Shown: one piece after another, positions 33,175 through 41,949 of the stretch
Numbering within the stretch: the first letter of the stretch is position 1
Layout: each line of letters opens with the position of its first letter
Source: Lachnospiraceae bacterium AM93-12TA
Lineage (GTDB): Bacteria; Bacillota; Clostridia; Lachnospirales; Lachnospiraceae
Assembly (NCBI GenBank): GCA_027698105.1
Contig: JAQERH010000010.1
Coordinates: 1-64,000, forward strand
DNA length: 64,000 nucleotides
Reading direction: 5' to 3'
Made by a program: the position numbers and the translations under genes
The notes under the pieces: generated by a model
Told to the model about the DNA's origin: nothing
The model's input: only the letters and a program-made list of their open reading frames with translations
The model's database searches: none

Positions 33175-35586
33175 ATGGCACAGTACAACCATACCGCCAT
33201 TGAGAAAAAGTGGCGGGAAAACTGGGCGAAGAACCCGATTAATGTCAATGATGGAAAAAAAGAAAAATATTACTGTCTGGATATGTTCCCATATCCGTCT
33301 GGAAGCGGCCTTCACGTAGGTCACTGGAGAGGCTATGTAATCTCTGATGTTTGGAGCCGTTATCAGCTTCTCAAGGGAAAATATGTGATTCATCCCATGG
33401 GCTGGGATGCATTCGGACTTCCGGCAGAGAACTATGCGATCAAGATGGGTGTTCATCCGGCTAAATCTACAGCAGAGAACATTAAAAACATTAAGCGTCA
33501 GATTGGTGAGATTGCCGCAATTTATGACTGGGATATGGAGGTTAATACAACAGATCCTAACTTCTATAAGTGGACTCAGTGGATTTTCGTGCAGATGTTC
33601 AAGAAGGGACTTGCCTATGAGAAGGAATTCCCTATTAACTGGTGTCCGTCCTGTAAGACAGGCCTTGCCAATGAGGAAGTTGTCAACGGCTGCTGCGAGC
33701 GCTGCGGAACTGCTGTTACGAAGAAAAATCTCCGCCAGTGGATGCTGAAAATTACTGCCTATGCAGAGCGTCTGTTAAACGATCTGGACAAGTTAGACTG
33801 GCCAGAGAAGGTTAAAAAGATGCAGAGCGAGTGGATTGGAAAATCCTACGGCGCTGAGGTAGATTTCCCGGTAGAGGGCAGAGAGGACAAGATCACTGTC
33901 TACACTACCAGACCGGATACCCTTCACGGCGCTACCTTTATGGTACTGGCTCCGGAGCACGCTCTGGCTAAGAGCCTGGCTACCGATGAGACGAGAGAAG
34001 CAGTAGAGAAGTACATTTTCGACGCTTCTATGAAGTCCAACGTAGACCGCCTTCAGGATAAGGAAAAGACTGGCGTATTTACCGGTTCCTACGCAGTGAA
34101 CCCGTTAAACGGAGCGAAGGTTCCGATCTGGCTGTCTGACTATGTACTGGCAGATTACGGTACAGGCGCTATCATGTGCGTTCCGGCTCACGATGACCGT
34201 GACTTTGAGTTTGCCACCAAGTTCGGCATTCCGATTATCCAGGTTATTGCCAAGGACGGAAAAGAGATTGAGAACATGACCGAGGCCTACACAGAGGCCA
34301 GCGGAACCATGATCAATTCCGGCGAGTGGAACGGAATGGAGTCTTCTGTTCTGAAGAAAGAAGCTCCTGAGATGATTGAAAAAATGGGCATTGGCCGCAA
34401 GACAGTAAATTACAAGCTGCGCGACTGGGTATTCTCCCGTCAGAGATACTGGGGTGAGCCGATTCCGATTATCCACTGCCCGAAGTGCGGAAATGTGCCG
34501 GTTCCGGAGGATCAGCTTCCGCTGACACTGCCGGAGGTAGACAGCTACCAGCCGACTGGTACAGGTGAGTCCCCGCTTGCTGCTATTGACGAGTGGGTTA
34601 ACACAACCTGCCCATGCTGCGGCGCCCCGGCTAAGAGAGAGACCAATACCATGCCTCAGTGGGCAGGTTCCTCCTGGTACTTCCTCCGTTATGTGGACAG
34701 CAAGAACAATGAGGCTCTTGTTTCCAAGGAGAAGGCAGACAAATACCTGCCGGTTGACATGTATATCGGCGGCGTAGAGCACGCGGTGCTTCACCTTCTG
34801 TATTCCCGTTTCTACACCAAGTTCCTTCACGATATCGGTGTGGTTGACTTTGATGAGCCGTTTAAGAAGCTGTTCAACCAGGGAATGATTACAGGAAAGA
34901 ATGGAATCAAGATGAGTAAGTCCAAGGGCAACGTAGTTTCCCCTGACGATCTGGTAAGAGACTATGGCTGTGATTCTTTAAGACTTTACGAGCTTTTCGT
35001 AGGACCGCCGGAGTTAGATGCTGAGTGGGATGACAGAGGAATCGAGGGTGTTTCCCGTTTCTTAAATCGTTTCTATAACCTGGTTATGACAAGCAAGGAT
35101 CAGGACATCAAAGAGACGAAGGAAATGGTGAAGCTGCGCCACAAGCTGGTTTACGACATCGAGCAGAGATTCGAGCAGTTCAGCTTAAATACTGTTATTT
35201 CCGGATTTATGGAGTACAATAACAAGTTCATTGAGCTGGCAAAGAAGGAAGGCGGAATCGATAAGGAGACCTTAAAGACTTTCGTTACCCTTCTTGCACC
35301 GTTTGCTCCACACCTGGGCGAGGAGCTCTGGAGAGAGCTGGGCGGCACAGACAGCGTATTCCACAGCACATGGCCGGAGTGCGATACAGAGGCCATGAAG
35401 GACGACGAGGTAGAGATTGCCGTGCAGATCAACGGAAAGACAAGAGGCGTAGTAGCGCTTCCAGCTGACGTTGACAAAGAAACCGCTCTGGCAGCAGGAA
35501 AAGAAGCAGTAAAAGATAAACTGACAGGAAACATCGTAAAAGAAATTTACGTTCCTGGAAAAATTATAAACATTGTCTGCAAATAG
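33175..35586 (+). CDS. leuS: Leucyl-tRNA synthetase
   Basis: An 803-residue class Ia synthetase. The HIGH motif is in PSGSGLHVGHWRGY, a zinc-binding CPSC...CCERCG insert and the CP1 editing domain follow, and the KMSKS loop is IKMSKSKGN. I take ATG 33175 because AGGAGG lies 8 nt upstream; the ATG at 33169 is only 2 nt from it. Expression should respond to leucyl-tRNA supply through the upstream T-box. The gene ends just before a very strong 18-bp inverted repeat. Confidence 0.97.
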   Translation: MAQYNHTAIEKKWRENWAKNPINVNDGKKEKYYCLDMFPYPSGSGLHVGHWRGYVISDVWSRYQLLKGKYVIHPMGWDAFGLPAENYAIKMGVHPAKSTAENIKNIKRQIGEIAAIYDWDMEVNTTDPNFYKWTQWIFVQMFKKGLAYEKEFPINWCPSCKTGLANEEVVNGCCERCGTAVTKKNLRQWMLKITAYAERLLNDLDKLDWPEKVKKMQSEWIGKSYGAEVDFPVEGREDKITVYTTRPDTLHGATFMVLAPEHALAKSLATDETREAVEKYIFDASMKSNVDRLQDKEKTGVFTGSYAVNPLNGAKVPIWLSDYVLADYGTGAIMCVPAHDDRDFEFATKFGIPIIQVIAKDGKEIENMTEAYTEASGTMINSGEWNGMESSVLKKEAPEMIEKMGIGRKTVNYKLRDWVFSRQRYWGEPIPIIHCPKCGNVPVPEDQLPLTLPEVDSYQPTGTGESPLAAIDEWVNTTCPCCGAPAKRETNTMPQWAGSSWYFLRYVDSKNNEALVSKEKADKYLPVDMYIGGVEHAVLHLLYSRFYTKFLHDIGVVDFDEPFKKLFNQGMITGKNGIKMSKSKGNVVSPDDLVRDYGCDSLRLYELFVGPPELDAEWDDRGIEGVSRFLNRFYNLVMTSKDQDIKETKEMVKLRHKLVYDIEQRFEQFSLNTVISGFMEYNNKFIELAKKEGGIDKETLKTFVTLLAPFAPHLGEELWRELGGTDSVFHSTWPECDTEAMKDDEVEIAVQINGKTRGVVALPADVDKETALAAGKEAVKDKLTGNIVKEIYVPGKIINIVCK

Positions 35587-35593
35587 GCAGTGC

Positions 35594-35658
35594 GAATGAA
35601 AGAGGAGGCAGATCACCGTATGCTTGCATAGAAGGGTGACCTGCCTCCTCTTTCATTC
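35594..35658 (+). terminator. 18-bp perfect inverted repeat after leuS
   Basis: GAATGAAAGAGGAGGCAG (35594-35611) pairs exactly with 35641-35658, extended inward by TCACC/GGTGA. The loop holds the start of the first repeat unit below. No long T-run follows, but ATTCATAG is AT-rich. Probably ends leuS transcription. Confidence 0.7.
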
Positions 35659-35975
35659 ATAGGGCGTATGCCCGTCAACCGAGAAGAAGCGAAGCGGAAT
35701 CGAGGTTGAGCACTGCCGTAAGGAGCTGGGGAAAGAGTCACCGTATGCTTGCATACAGGTAGACCTGTCTCCTGTTTCATTCATAGGGCGCATGCCCGTC
35801 AACCGAGAAGAAGCGAAGCGGAATCGAGGTTGAGCACTGCCGTAAGGAACTGAGGAAAGAGCCACCGTATGCTTGCATAGAAGGTGACCTGTCTCCTCTT
35901 TCATTCATAGGGCGTATGCCCGTCAACCGAGAAGAAGCGAAGCGGAATCGAGGTTGAACACTGCCGTAAGGAACC
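35614..35975. repeat. Three tandem structured repeats of about 124 bp
   Basis: Unit starts at 35614, 35739 and 35863 (CACCGTATGCTTGCATA), spacings 125 and 124 bp; the third copy fades near 35975. Units are nearly identical. Each contains a hairpin TATGC-TT-GCATA, a hairpin GGGC-GTAT-GCCC, and TCAACC...GGTTGA arms around a purine-rich core GAAGAAGCGAAGCGGAATC. Open frames through it have no ribosome site and simply repeat, so it is not coding. Nothing else occupies the 415-bp gap between leuS and the GNAT gene. Confidence 0.8.
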
Positions 35976-36001
35976 CAAACAGAGCTTAAGGAGATAAGAA
36001 C

Positions 36002-36454
36002 ATGAATAAATATATCTATGTTAATTTAAGGCAAAAGCCAGAATTAAAAGAAGAGGCTGCCGCATGGTTTCATGACAAATGGGGAGTTCCGCAAGAGGCA
36101 TATCTTGCGTGCATGGAAGCCTATCTTAATCACGAAACGGAATATGGATGGTATCTTTGTTTAGACAGAGGGCGCATTGCAGGAGGCCTTGGCGTGATAG
36201 AAAATGATTTTCATAACAGGAAGGACCTAACTCCCAATGTTTGTGCGGTATATACTGAGGAGGAATATCGCTGCCAGGGAATTGCGGGACAGCTGCTTGA
36301 TATGGTTGTGAATGATACGAAGTCCAAAGGAATCACTCCAATTTATTTGATCACAGATCATACAGATTTTTATGAAAGATATGGCTGGGAATTTTTGTGT
36401 ATGGTTCAAGGGGACAACGAACCTGATATGATAAGAATGTATATCCACAGATAA
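36002..36454 (+). CDS. GNAT-family N-acetyltransferase
   Basis: A 150-residue GNAT. The acetyl-CoA loop motif A is YRCQGIAGQLLDMV, and the end of the fold is YERYGWEFLCMV. The substrate is unknown; the family includes amine, peptide and antibiotic acetylators. AAGGAG precedes the ATG. It sits directly after the structured repeat array and before a HEPN-like gene. GNAT-HEPN pairing could hint at a toxin-antitoxin unit but both also occur singly. Confidence 0.88.
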   Translation: MNKYIYVNLRQKPELKEEAAAWFHDKWGVPQEAYLACMEAYLNHETEYGWYLCLDRGRIAGGLGVIENDFHNRKDLTPNVCAVYTEEEYRCQGIAGQLLDMVVNDTKSKGITPIYLITDHTDFYERYGWEFLCMVQGDNEPDMIRMYIHR

Positions 36455-36530
36455 GTTTTCCGGTATTTAGAAATACGGAGGATTATTATTGATAATAAAA
36501 GAATGAAGAGCCCATTTCCATATCCGTTGA

Positions 36531-36559
36531 TTGAAAATGAAAAAAATTCATGTTAAAAT
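36531..36559 (+). promoter_or_regulatory. Sigma-A promoter of the HEPN-like gene
   Basis: TTGAAA, 17-nt spacer, TAAAAT, 61 nt upstream of the start. Confidence 0.65.
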
Positions 36560-36619
36560 ATGAAAACACACAAACATGATAAGATACAAAAATACCTGAG
36601 AAAGGGATGATCAGAAAGA

Positions 36620-37264
36620 ATGGAAGAAACATGCAGCAGCTGCTGCACAGGGCTGATTAAGGAGGGGCCGGAGTTTAATCTCCGGTTTGCCGACTATGGC
36701 TGGTGTGCTTATGACAGTATCAGTGAGGACCTGGTTCACCGGGCGAATCTGGAATATGAGGAGCATGGAATTGAGGCGGCGGAGCGGATTTTGGTTGAGT
36801 ATTATCAGAACGAGGCTCCAAAGCAGATGGATCACATTTTGGGAGCGTCCCCGTCCTTCGCCATGCGGGAGGGAATGATTCGTCAGTGCTTTGAGGATCA
36901 CAGAGAGGGGAGATATTATGCAAGCGTTCCCCTGTCTCTGATTATTATTGACGGAGCAGTCAATGACTACACAAAGAAAAAGGGATTTTTCACCGCAGCA
37001 ACCACAGTGGATCCCTGGGACTGTCTGGTGGGATGCACAGAGGGACTGACAAAAATCAAACTGAATTTTAATCAGAATCGCCTGAAAACCAACAGCGATC
37101 CCATTTACATACCTTATAGGAACGGGATTCTTCACGGGCGGGATATTAATTATGGAAATGAGTATGTTTCCTGTAAGTGTATTGCACTTATGTTTGCCAT
37201 CGCCGACTGGATGATACGAAGGACTGCCAGGGAGGAAGGACTTCTGCCGGAGCTGGAACTGTGA
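36620..37264 (+). CDS. HEPN-like protein (putative RNase), function unknown
   Basis: A 214-residue soluble protein, mostly helical. Residues 167-172 read RNGILH, an R-N-x3-H match to the R(x4-6)H catalytic signature of HEPN ribonucleases, flanked by PY before and G after as in DUF4145/Apea-like HEPN proteins. Helix SLIIIDGAVNDYT and the following IALMFAIADWMI fit the HEPN bundle. The N terminus has a CxxCC pair (C5, C8, C9). The ribosome site is weak. It has its own promoter and no clear antitoxin. The assignment rests on the motif and helix pattern only. Confidence 0.6.
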   Translation: MEETCSSCCTGLIKEGPEFNLRFADYGWCAYDSISEDLVHRANLEYEEHGIEAAERILVEYYQNEAPKQMDHILGASPSFAMREGMIRQCFEDHREGRYYASVPLSLIIIDGAVNDYTKKKGFFTAATTVDPWDCLVGCTEGLTKIKLNFNQNRLKTNSDPIYIPYRNGILHGRDINYGNEYVSCKCIALMFAIADWMIRRTAREEGLLPELEL

Positions 37265-37304
37265 TGAATGGGAGAGTCGAGGCAGAGGACAGAAAGGACG
37301 TTAA

Positions 37305-38171
37305 ATGAGAAGAAAAATGGACAAAATACTGTTGACAGCGCTGGTTGCTGCCATGATATTAAATCCTATGGGAGGAAAAACAGCTGCCTGTGTTCAGGCT
37401 GCCCAGTTCCAGTCAGGACAGCAGGGAAAAACGGCCACAGGACCGGCTCTGGAAAGCATGGAGAGCGGCAGCGAGGCAAAGACAGAAGCAGTGGGAGAGA
37501 CAGCGGAAAGGAGAGCTTCCCAGACTTCCTATGCAGAGTATCTGCCGACGCAGTTTGATGTAAATACATTAAAGGCGGCAAAGGAGACAAATCATCTGAT
37601 TCTCGCTGTAGGAGATGGGGCAGATCAGAGCAGCCTGACGCTGTGGTACTATGAGAGAGGGGCAGATGGACGCCTTTCTGAAGTATTTGGAACAAGGGGA
37701 ACCTGCGGACAGGCTGGAATTACGGCAGACAAGGTGGAGGGAGATAAGAAGACTCCGGCGGGCCTCTATTCTTTTTTGATGGCCTTCGGACTGAAGGACG
37801 ATCCGGGCAGCCGGATTTCCTACCGCAAAGTGCAGGAGGGAGACTGCTTTGTCGATGATGTGGGAAGCAGATATTATAATCAATATGTGAAGGCAGGAGA
37901 AGCAGAGTCAGACTGGCGCTCTGCGGAGATTTTGAAAAATCAGGGTCCCTGCTATAACTATGCCCTGGTGCTGGACTACAACAAAGAACACGTTCCAGGC
38001 AGAGGCTCAGCAATTTTTCTCCACTGCCCGAAGGTGGTCAATGACACATACACAGCCGGCTGCATTGGAATCCCGGAGAACTTGATGAAGACGATTCTCA
38101 TGCGCTCTGGAACAGATGCTAAAATTTTGATTGTGCCGGACAAGGGCGGACTTTCAGAGTATACAGAATAA
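37305..38171 (+). CDS. Secreted L,D-transpeptidase (YkuD)-like protein
   Basis: A 288-residue protein with a signal sequence (about 1-32), a low-complexity Ser/Gly/Glu linker to ~75, and a YkuD-like domain. The catalytic pair is H240 (FLHCP) and C253 (TAGCIGIPE), a variant of the usual Hx14-17(S/T)HGC motif with the HG replaced by AG. Related proteins form 3-3 peptidoglycan crosslinks or act on other wall ligands; whether this one is a transpeptidase is not certain. AAAGGA precedes the ATG. Confidence 0.82.
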   Translation: MRRKMDKILLTALVAAMILNPMGGKTAACVQAAQFQSGQQGKTATGPALESMESGSEAKTEAVGETAERRASQTSYAEYLPTQFDVNTLKAAKETNHLILAVGDGADQSSLTLWYYERGADGRLSEVFGTRGTCGQAGITADKVEGDKKTPAGLYSFLMAFGLKDDPGSRISYRKVQEGDCFVDDVGSRYYNQYVKAGEAESDWRSAEILKNQGPCYNYALVLDYNKEHVPGRGSAIFLHCPKVVNDTYTAGCIGIPENLMKTILMRSGTDAKILIVPDKGGLSEYTE

Positions 38172-38206
38172 GAAAAGCATAGAGTGGGAATAAAACCGAA
38201 ACCGCC

Positions 38207-38959
38207 CTAAACAGGGCGGAACCGGTGGAAATTCTCTTCTATGTTGGCAGCCAGCGCTTCAGGCGAGATCCCACGCAGGGAGGCTGTTACAGAAATGCTG
38301 TATTTTAATACAGCTGCAATATCATTCCAGGGCGGAAGCTGTCCTTGGCAGCCGGGATTCTGATCGTAGGCCCATTTGACAGCAGAACAGCCGTCTGTTT
38401 CCACCAGGATTCTGTTTTCCGGAGCCAGAACAGCGGCCTTCTGAACAGAAGGATTACAGAACACATCCGGTCCTATGGTGAAATAGCAGTCTGAATCCAG
38501 GAATTCAGAAAAGCCCTCTTCTCCGGAATACCAGTGAACCAGATAGGTGTTAGGATATTTTTTAATTAAGCGGGCAATCTGTATTTCCTGTCCCTTTGTG
38601 TGGAGAATAACCGGCTTTTTCATGGCAGATGCCAGCTCCAGCTGGGCGCAGAAGGCCTTTTCCTGAACAGAGAGAGGAACGCTGCACCAGACGCTGTCCA
38701 TTCCGATTTCACCGATGACAGGAGCTTTTAACAGCCATGGCTCCATTTCCCGGAAAGAGATTTGTGCTGCTTTCCAGGGGTGAAGTCCGAAAGTTGGACA
38801 GATGATGGGGGAGAGGATCGGATCACCGGTCAGCTCCTCCAGCTTTTTAGCTTCATCTGGGCAGGAGGCGCAGATGAGAGAGAAAATGTTCTGTTTGTTT
38901 CTGAGCATCAGTTCCTCCATGCTTCCTATATGGGCATGGGCATCGTAAAGCAGGGTCAA
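38207..38959 (-). CDS. TatD-family metal-dependent hydrolase in a thiamin operon
   Basis: A 250-residue TIM-barrel amidohydrolase of the TatD type. Metal-site motifs: HAHIG at 8-12, GLHPW, GEIGMD, LHTKG, HWYSG and ETDG near the C terminus. Housekeeping TatD proteins act on DNA ends, but this is the last gene of the TPP-controlled thiXYZ unit and overlaps thiZ by 4 nt (ATGA). That context suggests hydrolysis of a thiamin-related compound, for example a formyl or acyl aminopyrimidine after import; this is inference. Confidence 0.85.
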   Translation of the reverse strand: MTLLYDAHAHIGSMEELMLRNKQNIFSLICASCPDEAKKLEELTGDPILSPIICPTFGLHPWKAAQISFREMEPWLLKAPVIGEIGMDSVWCSVPLSVQEKAFCAQLELASAMKKPVILHTKGQEIQIARLIKKYPNTYLVHWYSGEEGFSEFLDSDCYFTIGPDVFCNPSVQKAAVLAPENRILVETDGCSAVKWAYDQNPGCQGQLPPWNDIAAVLKYSISVTASLRGISPEALAANIEENFHRFRPV

Positions 38960-39702
38960 AGTGTTTCCTCCTCAGCAGTTCCAACAATTTTTTCATAGAT
39001 CATCTGACGCAGAGCCCCCTGGCTATAAAGCCAGGAACGGGTTCTGTTTTTTTCTGGAATAGAAAATTCCCAGGTGATATGGGAAGGCGAACCATTTAAA
39101 ATCAGAATTCTATCAGACAGGTAGATGGCTTCATCCATATCGTGAGTCACTAACAGTACCGTGCGGTTCAGGCGTTCTCTCATGGACAGAAGCCAGTCCT
39201 GCATCTCTCCTCTGGTAATTACATCCAGAGCGCCGAAGGGTTCGTCCAACAGGAGAATATCGGCGCGGCAGAGGGCTGTTCTGAGAAAAGCGGCCCTCTG
39301 TCGCATACCGCCGGACAGGGAGTTTGGATATTTATATTCGTAGCCGGACAGGCCGAATGCCGGGAAATGCTTCAGGGCTTCCTCCCGCGCCTCCTTTAAA
39401 GAGCCATGGATACGGCCATAAAGGCACACATTGTCCAGAATGTTTTTCCAGGGAAAAAGAAGATCATTCTGAGGCATATAGGCAAAGTGTTCAGATGGAT
39501 TGGAAATTTCCCTTCCGTCTGCCAGAAGGGATCCTGATTCTTTTTTCAAAACTCCGGTTAAGAGCTTTAAAATCGTGGATTTTCCACAGCCGGAAGGCCC
39601 CAGAATGCTGACAAATTCTCTCTCTTTGACAGAGAGAGACAGTCCTTGCAGCACCTGCTTGTCTTTATAGGAAAAATTCAAATCAGAAATTTCTAATTTC
39701 AT
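38956..39702 (-). CDS. thiZ: ABC transporter ATPase, thiamin precursor importer
   Basis: A 248-residue ATPase of the taurine/nitrate/HMP group: Walker A GPSGCGKS, signature LSGGMRQR, Walker B ILLLDEPFGALD, switch His in VTHDMDEA. It shares the operon with a ThiY-like receptor and permease behind a TPP riboswitch, so uptake of thiamin precursors is likely. The stop overlaps the start of the TatD-family gene. Confidence 0.92.
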   Translation of the reverse strand: MKLEISDLNFSYKDKQVLQGLSLSVKEREFVSILGPSGCGKSTILKLLTGVLKKESGSLLADGREISNPSEHFAYMPQNDLLFPWKNILDNVCLYGRIHGSLKEAREEALKHFPAFGLSGYEYKYPNSLSGGMRQRAAFLRTALCRADILLLDEPFGALDVITRGEMQDWLLSMRERLNRTVLLVTHDMDEAIYLSDRILILNGSPSHITWEFSIPEKNRTRSWLYSQGALRQMIYEKIVGTAEEETL

Positions 39703-39719
39703 GGCATCACCTTTCTGGC

Positions 39720-40766
39720 CTATTTGTTTACTCCGGGCAGGAATTCATTGGTATAGCAGTCAGAGGCAGGAATTGTCTTGTCGATGACCTGGTATTCTGC
39801 CATAAACTCGGTGTAATTATCCCATGTTTCATCAGACATCATTCCCCACACATCTGTGTCCTCCATATATTTTTCAGCCAGGAATTCCTGGGATTTTGTA
39901 AGCATCTCCAGGGAGTAGTCAGGGGCATGCTTGTGAAGGAGCTGTGCGCTCTCCTCCGGATGGCTGATGGCGTACTGATAGCCTTTTTCAGTTGCTTTTA
40001 AAAACTTCTTTACCATTTCCGGACGATTTTCCAGAGTATCATTTCCGGCAATGATGACAGGAGTGTAGTAGTCCAGACGGTCATCCAGATCCTTTACAGG
40101 CATGTAGTTGATGGGAAAGTTGTTCATTTCGCAGGTAATATTGTCCCAGCCCTCAAAAAACCACATGATATCAGCCTTGTCTTCCAGGGCTGTGAAGCCG
40201 GAACCGTCAGAGACTACCATGTTTAATTTGGAAAAATCAGCGCCGGCCTGTGTCATGACAGCCTCCAGAACAGCTGCCTCCCCGGGACCGCCCCATCCGG
40301 CATAGGTTTTTCCCTCAAAATCCTTGGGGGAGGTAATATCCTTATCTGCTGCAGTGACAAAGCCGGAGGTGTTGTGCTGGATGAGAGCTGCAACTGCTTT
40401 GATGGGCAGAGGTTCTGCAGAGGTAAGAGCAATGGTGACATCCTCCTGATAGCTGATTCCAAAGTCGCCTTTTCCTACCGCTACGAGAGTGGCAGTAGCT
40501 CCCTCAGTAGGCTCCACAATATTGACCTTCAGCCCCTCTTCCTCGTAGTATCCCAGATCAAGAGCTACATACATGCCAGTATGATTGGTGTTTGCCACAT
40601 AGTCCAGAATGACGGTTACTTCTTCCAGAGCTTCTTTCAGAGGCGCCTCTGTACCGGTTTCAGAAGATGGAGCATCTGGCTGGGAAGAAGGGGATCCGGA
40701 GCAGGCGGTGAGAGAGAGGATGGCAGAAGCTGCCAGGCAAAGAGCTGTTGAGTGTTTCTTTTTCAT
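39720..40766 (-). CDS. thiY: NMT1/ThiY-like substrate-binding lipoprotein
   Basis: A 348-residue lipoprotein (signal ending LTAC) of the NMT1/THI5-like family. The opening VTVILDYVANTNHTGMYVA and the later GGPGEAAVLEAV are hallmarks of receptors for hydroxymethylpyrimidine-type thiamin precursors (ThiY/formylaminopyrimidine binding). The riboswitch supports this. The exact pyrimidine cannot be told from the sequence. Confidence 0.92.
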   Translation of the reverse strand: MKKKHSTALCLAASAILSLTACSGSPSSQPDAPSSETGTEAPLKEALEEVTVILDYVANTNHTGMYVALDLGYYEEEGLKVNIVEPTEGATATLVAVGKGDFGISYQEDVTIALTSAEPLPIKAVAALIQHNTSGFVTAADKDITSPKDFEGKTYAGWGGPGEAAVLEAVMTQAGADFSKLNMVVSDGSGFTALEDKADIMWFFEGWDNITCEMNNFPINYMPVKDLDDRLDYYTPVIIAGNDTLENRPEMVKKFLKATEKGYQYAISHPEESAQLLHKHAPDYSLEMLTKSQEFLAEKYMEDTDVWGMMSDETWDNYTEFMAEYQVIDKTIPASDCYTNEFLPGVNK

Positions 40767-40817
40767 AATAATTCTCCTTAAAATGGTTTATATGGTTTAC
40801 AGTTTCCTGATTTTTGT

Positions 40818-41564
40818 TTACTGGTGACTGGAGGGGGATACGAACCGCTTCACAAGCCACAGAGTCATATTCATGCACAGACTTAAAAAGATGATTACCA
40901 GAACACAGGCAAATACCTTATCCAGCATATATCCGTTTTTAACGCGGAGCAGATAGTAGCCCAGCCCTTTCTGAGCTCCAATCCATTCGCCGACGACAGC
41001 GCCGCTGATGCTGTAGGTGGCAGCTACCTTCAGACCGGAAATCAGAGATGGAATAGCTGCCGGGATTTTTACCAGGCGATAGGAAGTCCACGTTCCGGCC
41101 CCAAAGGAACGGGCCAGATGCAGGTATTCCGGATCCAGCTGGGCCATGCCGTCCGTAAAGCTGACAGCAATGGGGAAAAAACACATCAGAACGACAGTCA
41201 GGATTTTGGGAGTCAGGCCAAATCCCAGATAAATAATCAGGATGGGAGCCAGGACGATCATGGGAACCGTCTGGGTTACTACCAGAATCGGATAGATTAC
41301 CTGCCTGAGAGAGGGAAAAGCGTCCATAAGGATGCCGAGAATAATGGCCAGTACCAGAGAAATTCCCATTCCCAGAAGGGCTTCGGCTACCGTTACAAGG
41401 CTGTGATTCCAAAGAGTAACCCGCTCTGAAGCTAAGGCTTTTAATACCTCTCCAGGAGAGGGAAGGACATAAAGTGGAATTTGAAAGAGGCGCACAGCTG
41501 CCTCCCAGAAGAGAAGAACTGCAGCCAGTACAAGAACAGGCGTAGCGCGTTTTGCATATGACAT
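40818..41564 (-). CDS. thiX: ABC transporter permease, thiamin precursor importer
   Basis: A 248-residue permease with six predicted membrane segments and the EAA-like loop (DPEYLHLARSFGAGTWTSYRLVKIPAA). First gene after the TPP riboswitch. AAAGGAGC lies 12 nt before the ATG. It pairs with the ATPase and receptor of this operon. Confidence 0.92.
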   Translation of the reverse strand: MSYAKRATPVLVLAAVLLFWEAAVRLFQIPLYVLPSPGEVLKALASERVTLWNHSLVTVAEALLGMGISLVLAIILGILMDAFPSLRQVIYPILVVTQTVPMIVLAPILIIYLGFGLTPKILTVVLMCFFPIAVSFTDGMAQLDPEYLHLARSFGAGTWTSYRLVKIPAAIPSLISGLKVAATYSISGAVVGEWIGAQKGLGYYLLRVKNGYMLDKVFACVLVIIFLSLCMNMTLWLVKRFVSPSSHQ

Positions 41565-41645
41565 ATAGAAGAAGCTCCTTTCCAGCCGTTCTTCTGCCTC
41601 CCTTCAAGGACAGCATACGGACAGCAGTGATACAGGAGCCGGCAA

Positions 41646-41676
41646 AAAAGAAACCCTGTCAGGGAATGACAGGGCA
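41646..41676 (-). terminator. Riboswitch-controlled terminator
   Basis: Minus-strand CCCTGTCA...TGACAGGG followed by TTTCTTTTTT, between the TPP aptamer and thiX. It is the likely expression platform. Confidence 0.85.
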
Positions 41677-41689
41677 AAATACAGCATTA

Positions 41690-41773
41690 TTTCCCTACGT
41701 TGGCATTACCCAAATCAGGTTTTAGGTCGAAATTCACAATTTCCTCTCAGCCTGTTTACAAGCTCCCTGTTGT
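41690..41773 (-). ncRNA. TPP riboswitch (THI element)
   Basis: The minus strand shows the conserved TPP aptamer core: GGGAGC, the GCTGAGA loop, ACCT... AACCTGATTTGGGTAATGCCAACGTAGGGAA (quoted in parts). Spacing fits the consensus. Thiamin pyrophosphate binding should favour the downstream terminator and turn off thiXYZ and the TatD-family gene. Confidence 0.95.
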
Positions 41774-41798
41774 ATATATGAATTCTTTGACAGCCTTG

Positions 41799-41827
41799 AT
41801 TCTAACACAGGAAGAAATATTTGTAAA
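41799..41827 (-). promoter_or_regulatory. Promoter of the thi operon
   Basis: Minus-strand TTTACA, 17-nt spacer, TAGAAT, just upstream of the TPP aptamer. Confidence 0.65.
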
Positions 41828-41881
41828 GAAATTTGGAGATAATAATGTCAGAAAAAGAGTGAAAGAAAATTCAGAAAACAC

Positions 41882-41924
41882 TTGATTTTTATTTTGAAAT
41901 AAACTATAATAGTAATAGTTACTA
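41882..41924 (+). promoter_or_regulatory. Desulfoferrodoxin promoter with overlapping palindrome
   Basis: TTGATT, 17-nt spacer, TATAAT (perfect -10, 41905-41910). TAGTAA-TAG-TTACTA (41910-41924) overlaps the -10 and start site and is a good candidate operator; an oxidative-stress repressor is plausible. Confidence 0.65.
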
Positions 41925-41949
41925 AGATTGAATACAAGGAGGAACGAAA

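Noticed and set aside
34105-34830. Long antisense frame within leuS
   Set aside because: No ribosome site or family match; the sense frame is clearly leucyl-tRNA synthetase.
35653-35904. Minus-strand 83-residue frame through the repeats
   Set aside because: It merely translates the tandem units, has no ribosome site and ends where the repeats do.
35614-35975. CRISPR-like or integron attC interpretation of the tandem repeats
   Set aside because: Units are adjacent with no unique spacers, too long for CRISPR, and no Cas or integrase is present. GGTTGAGC resembles an attC core, but the matching core on the other side does not fit.
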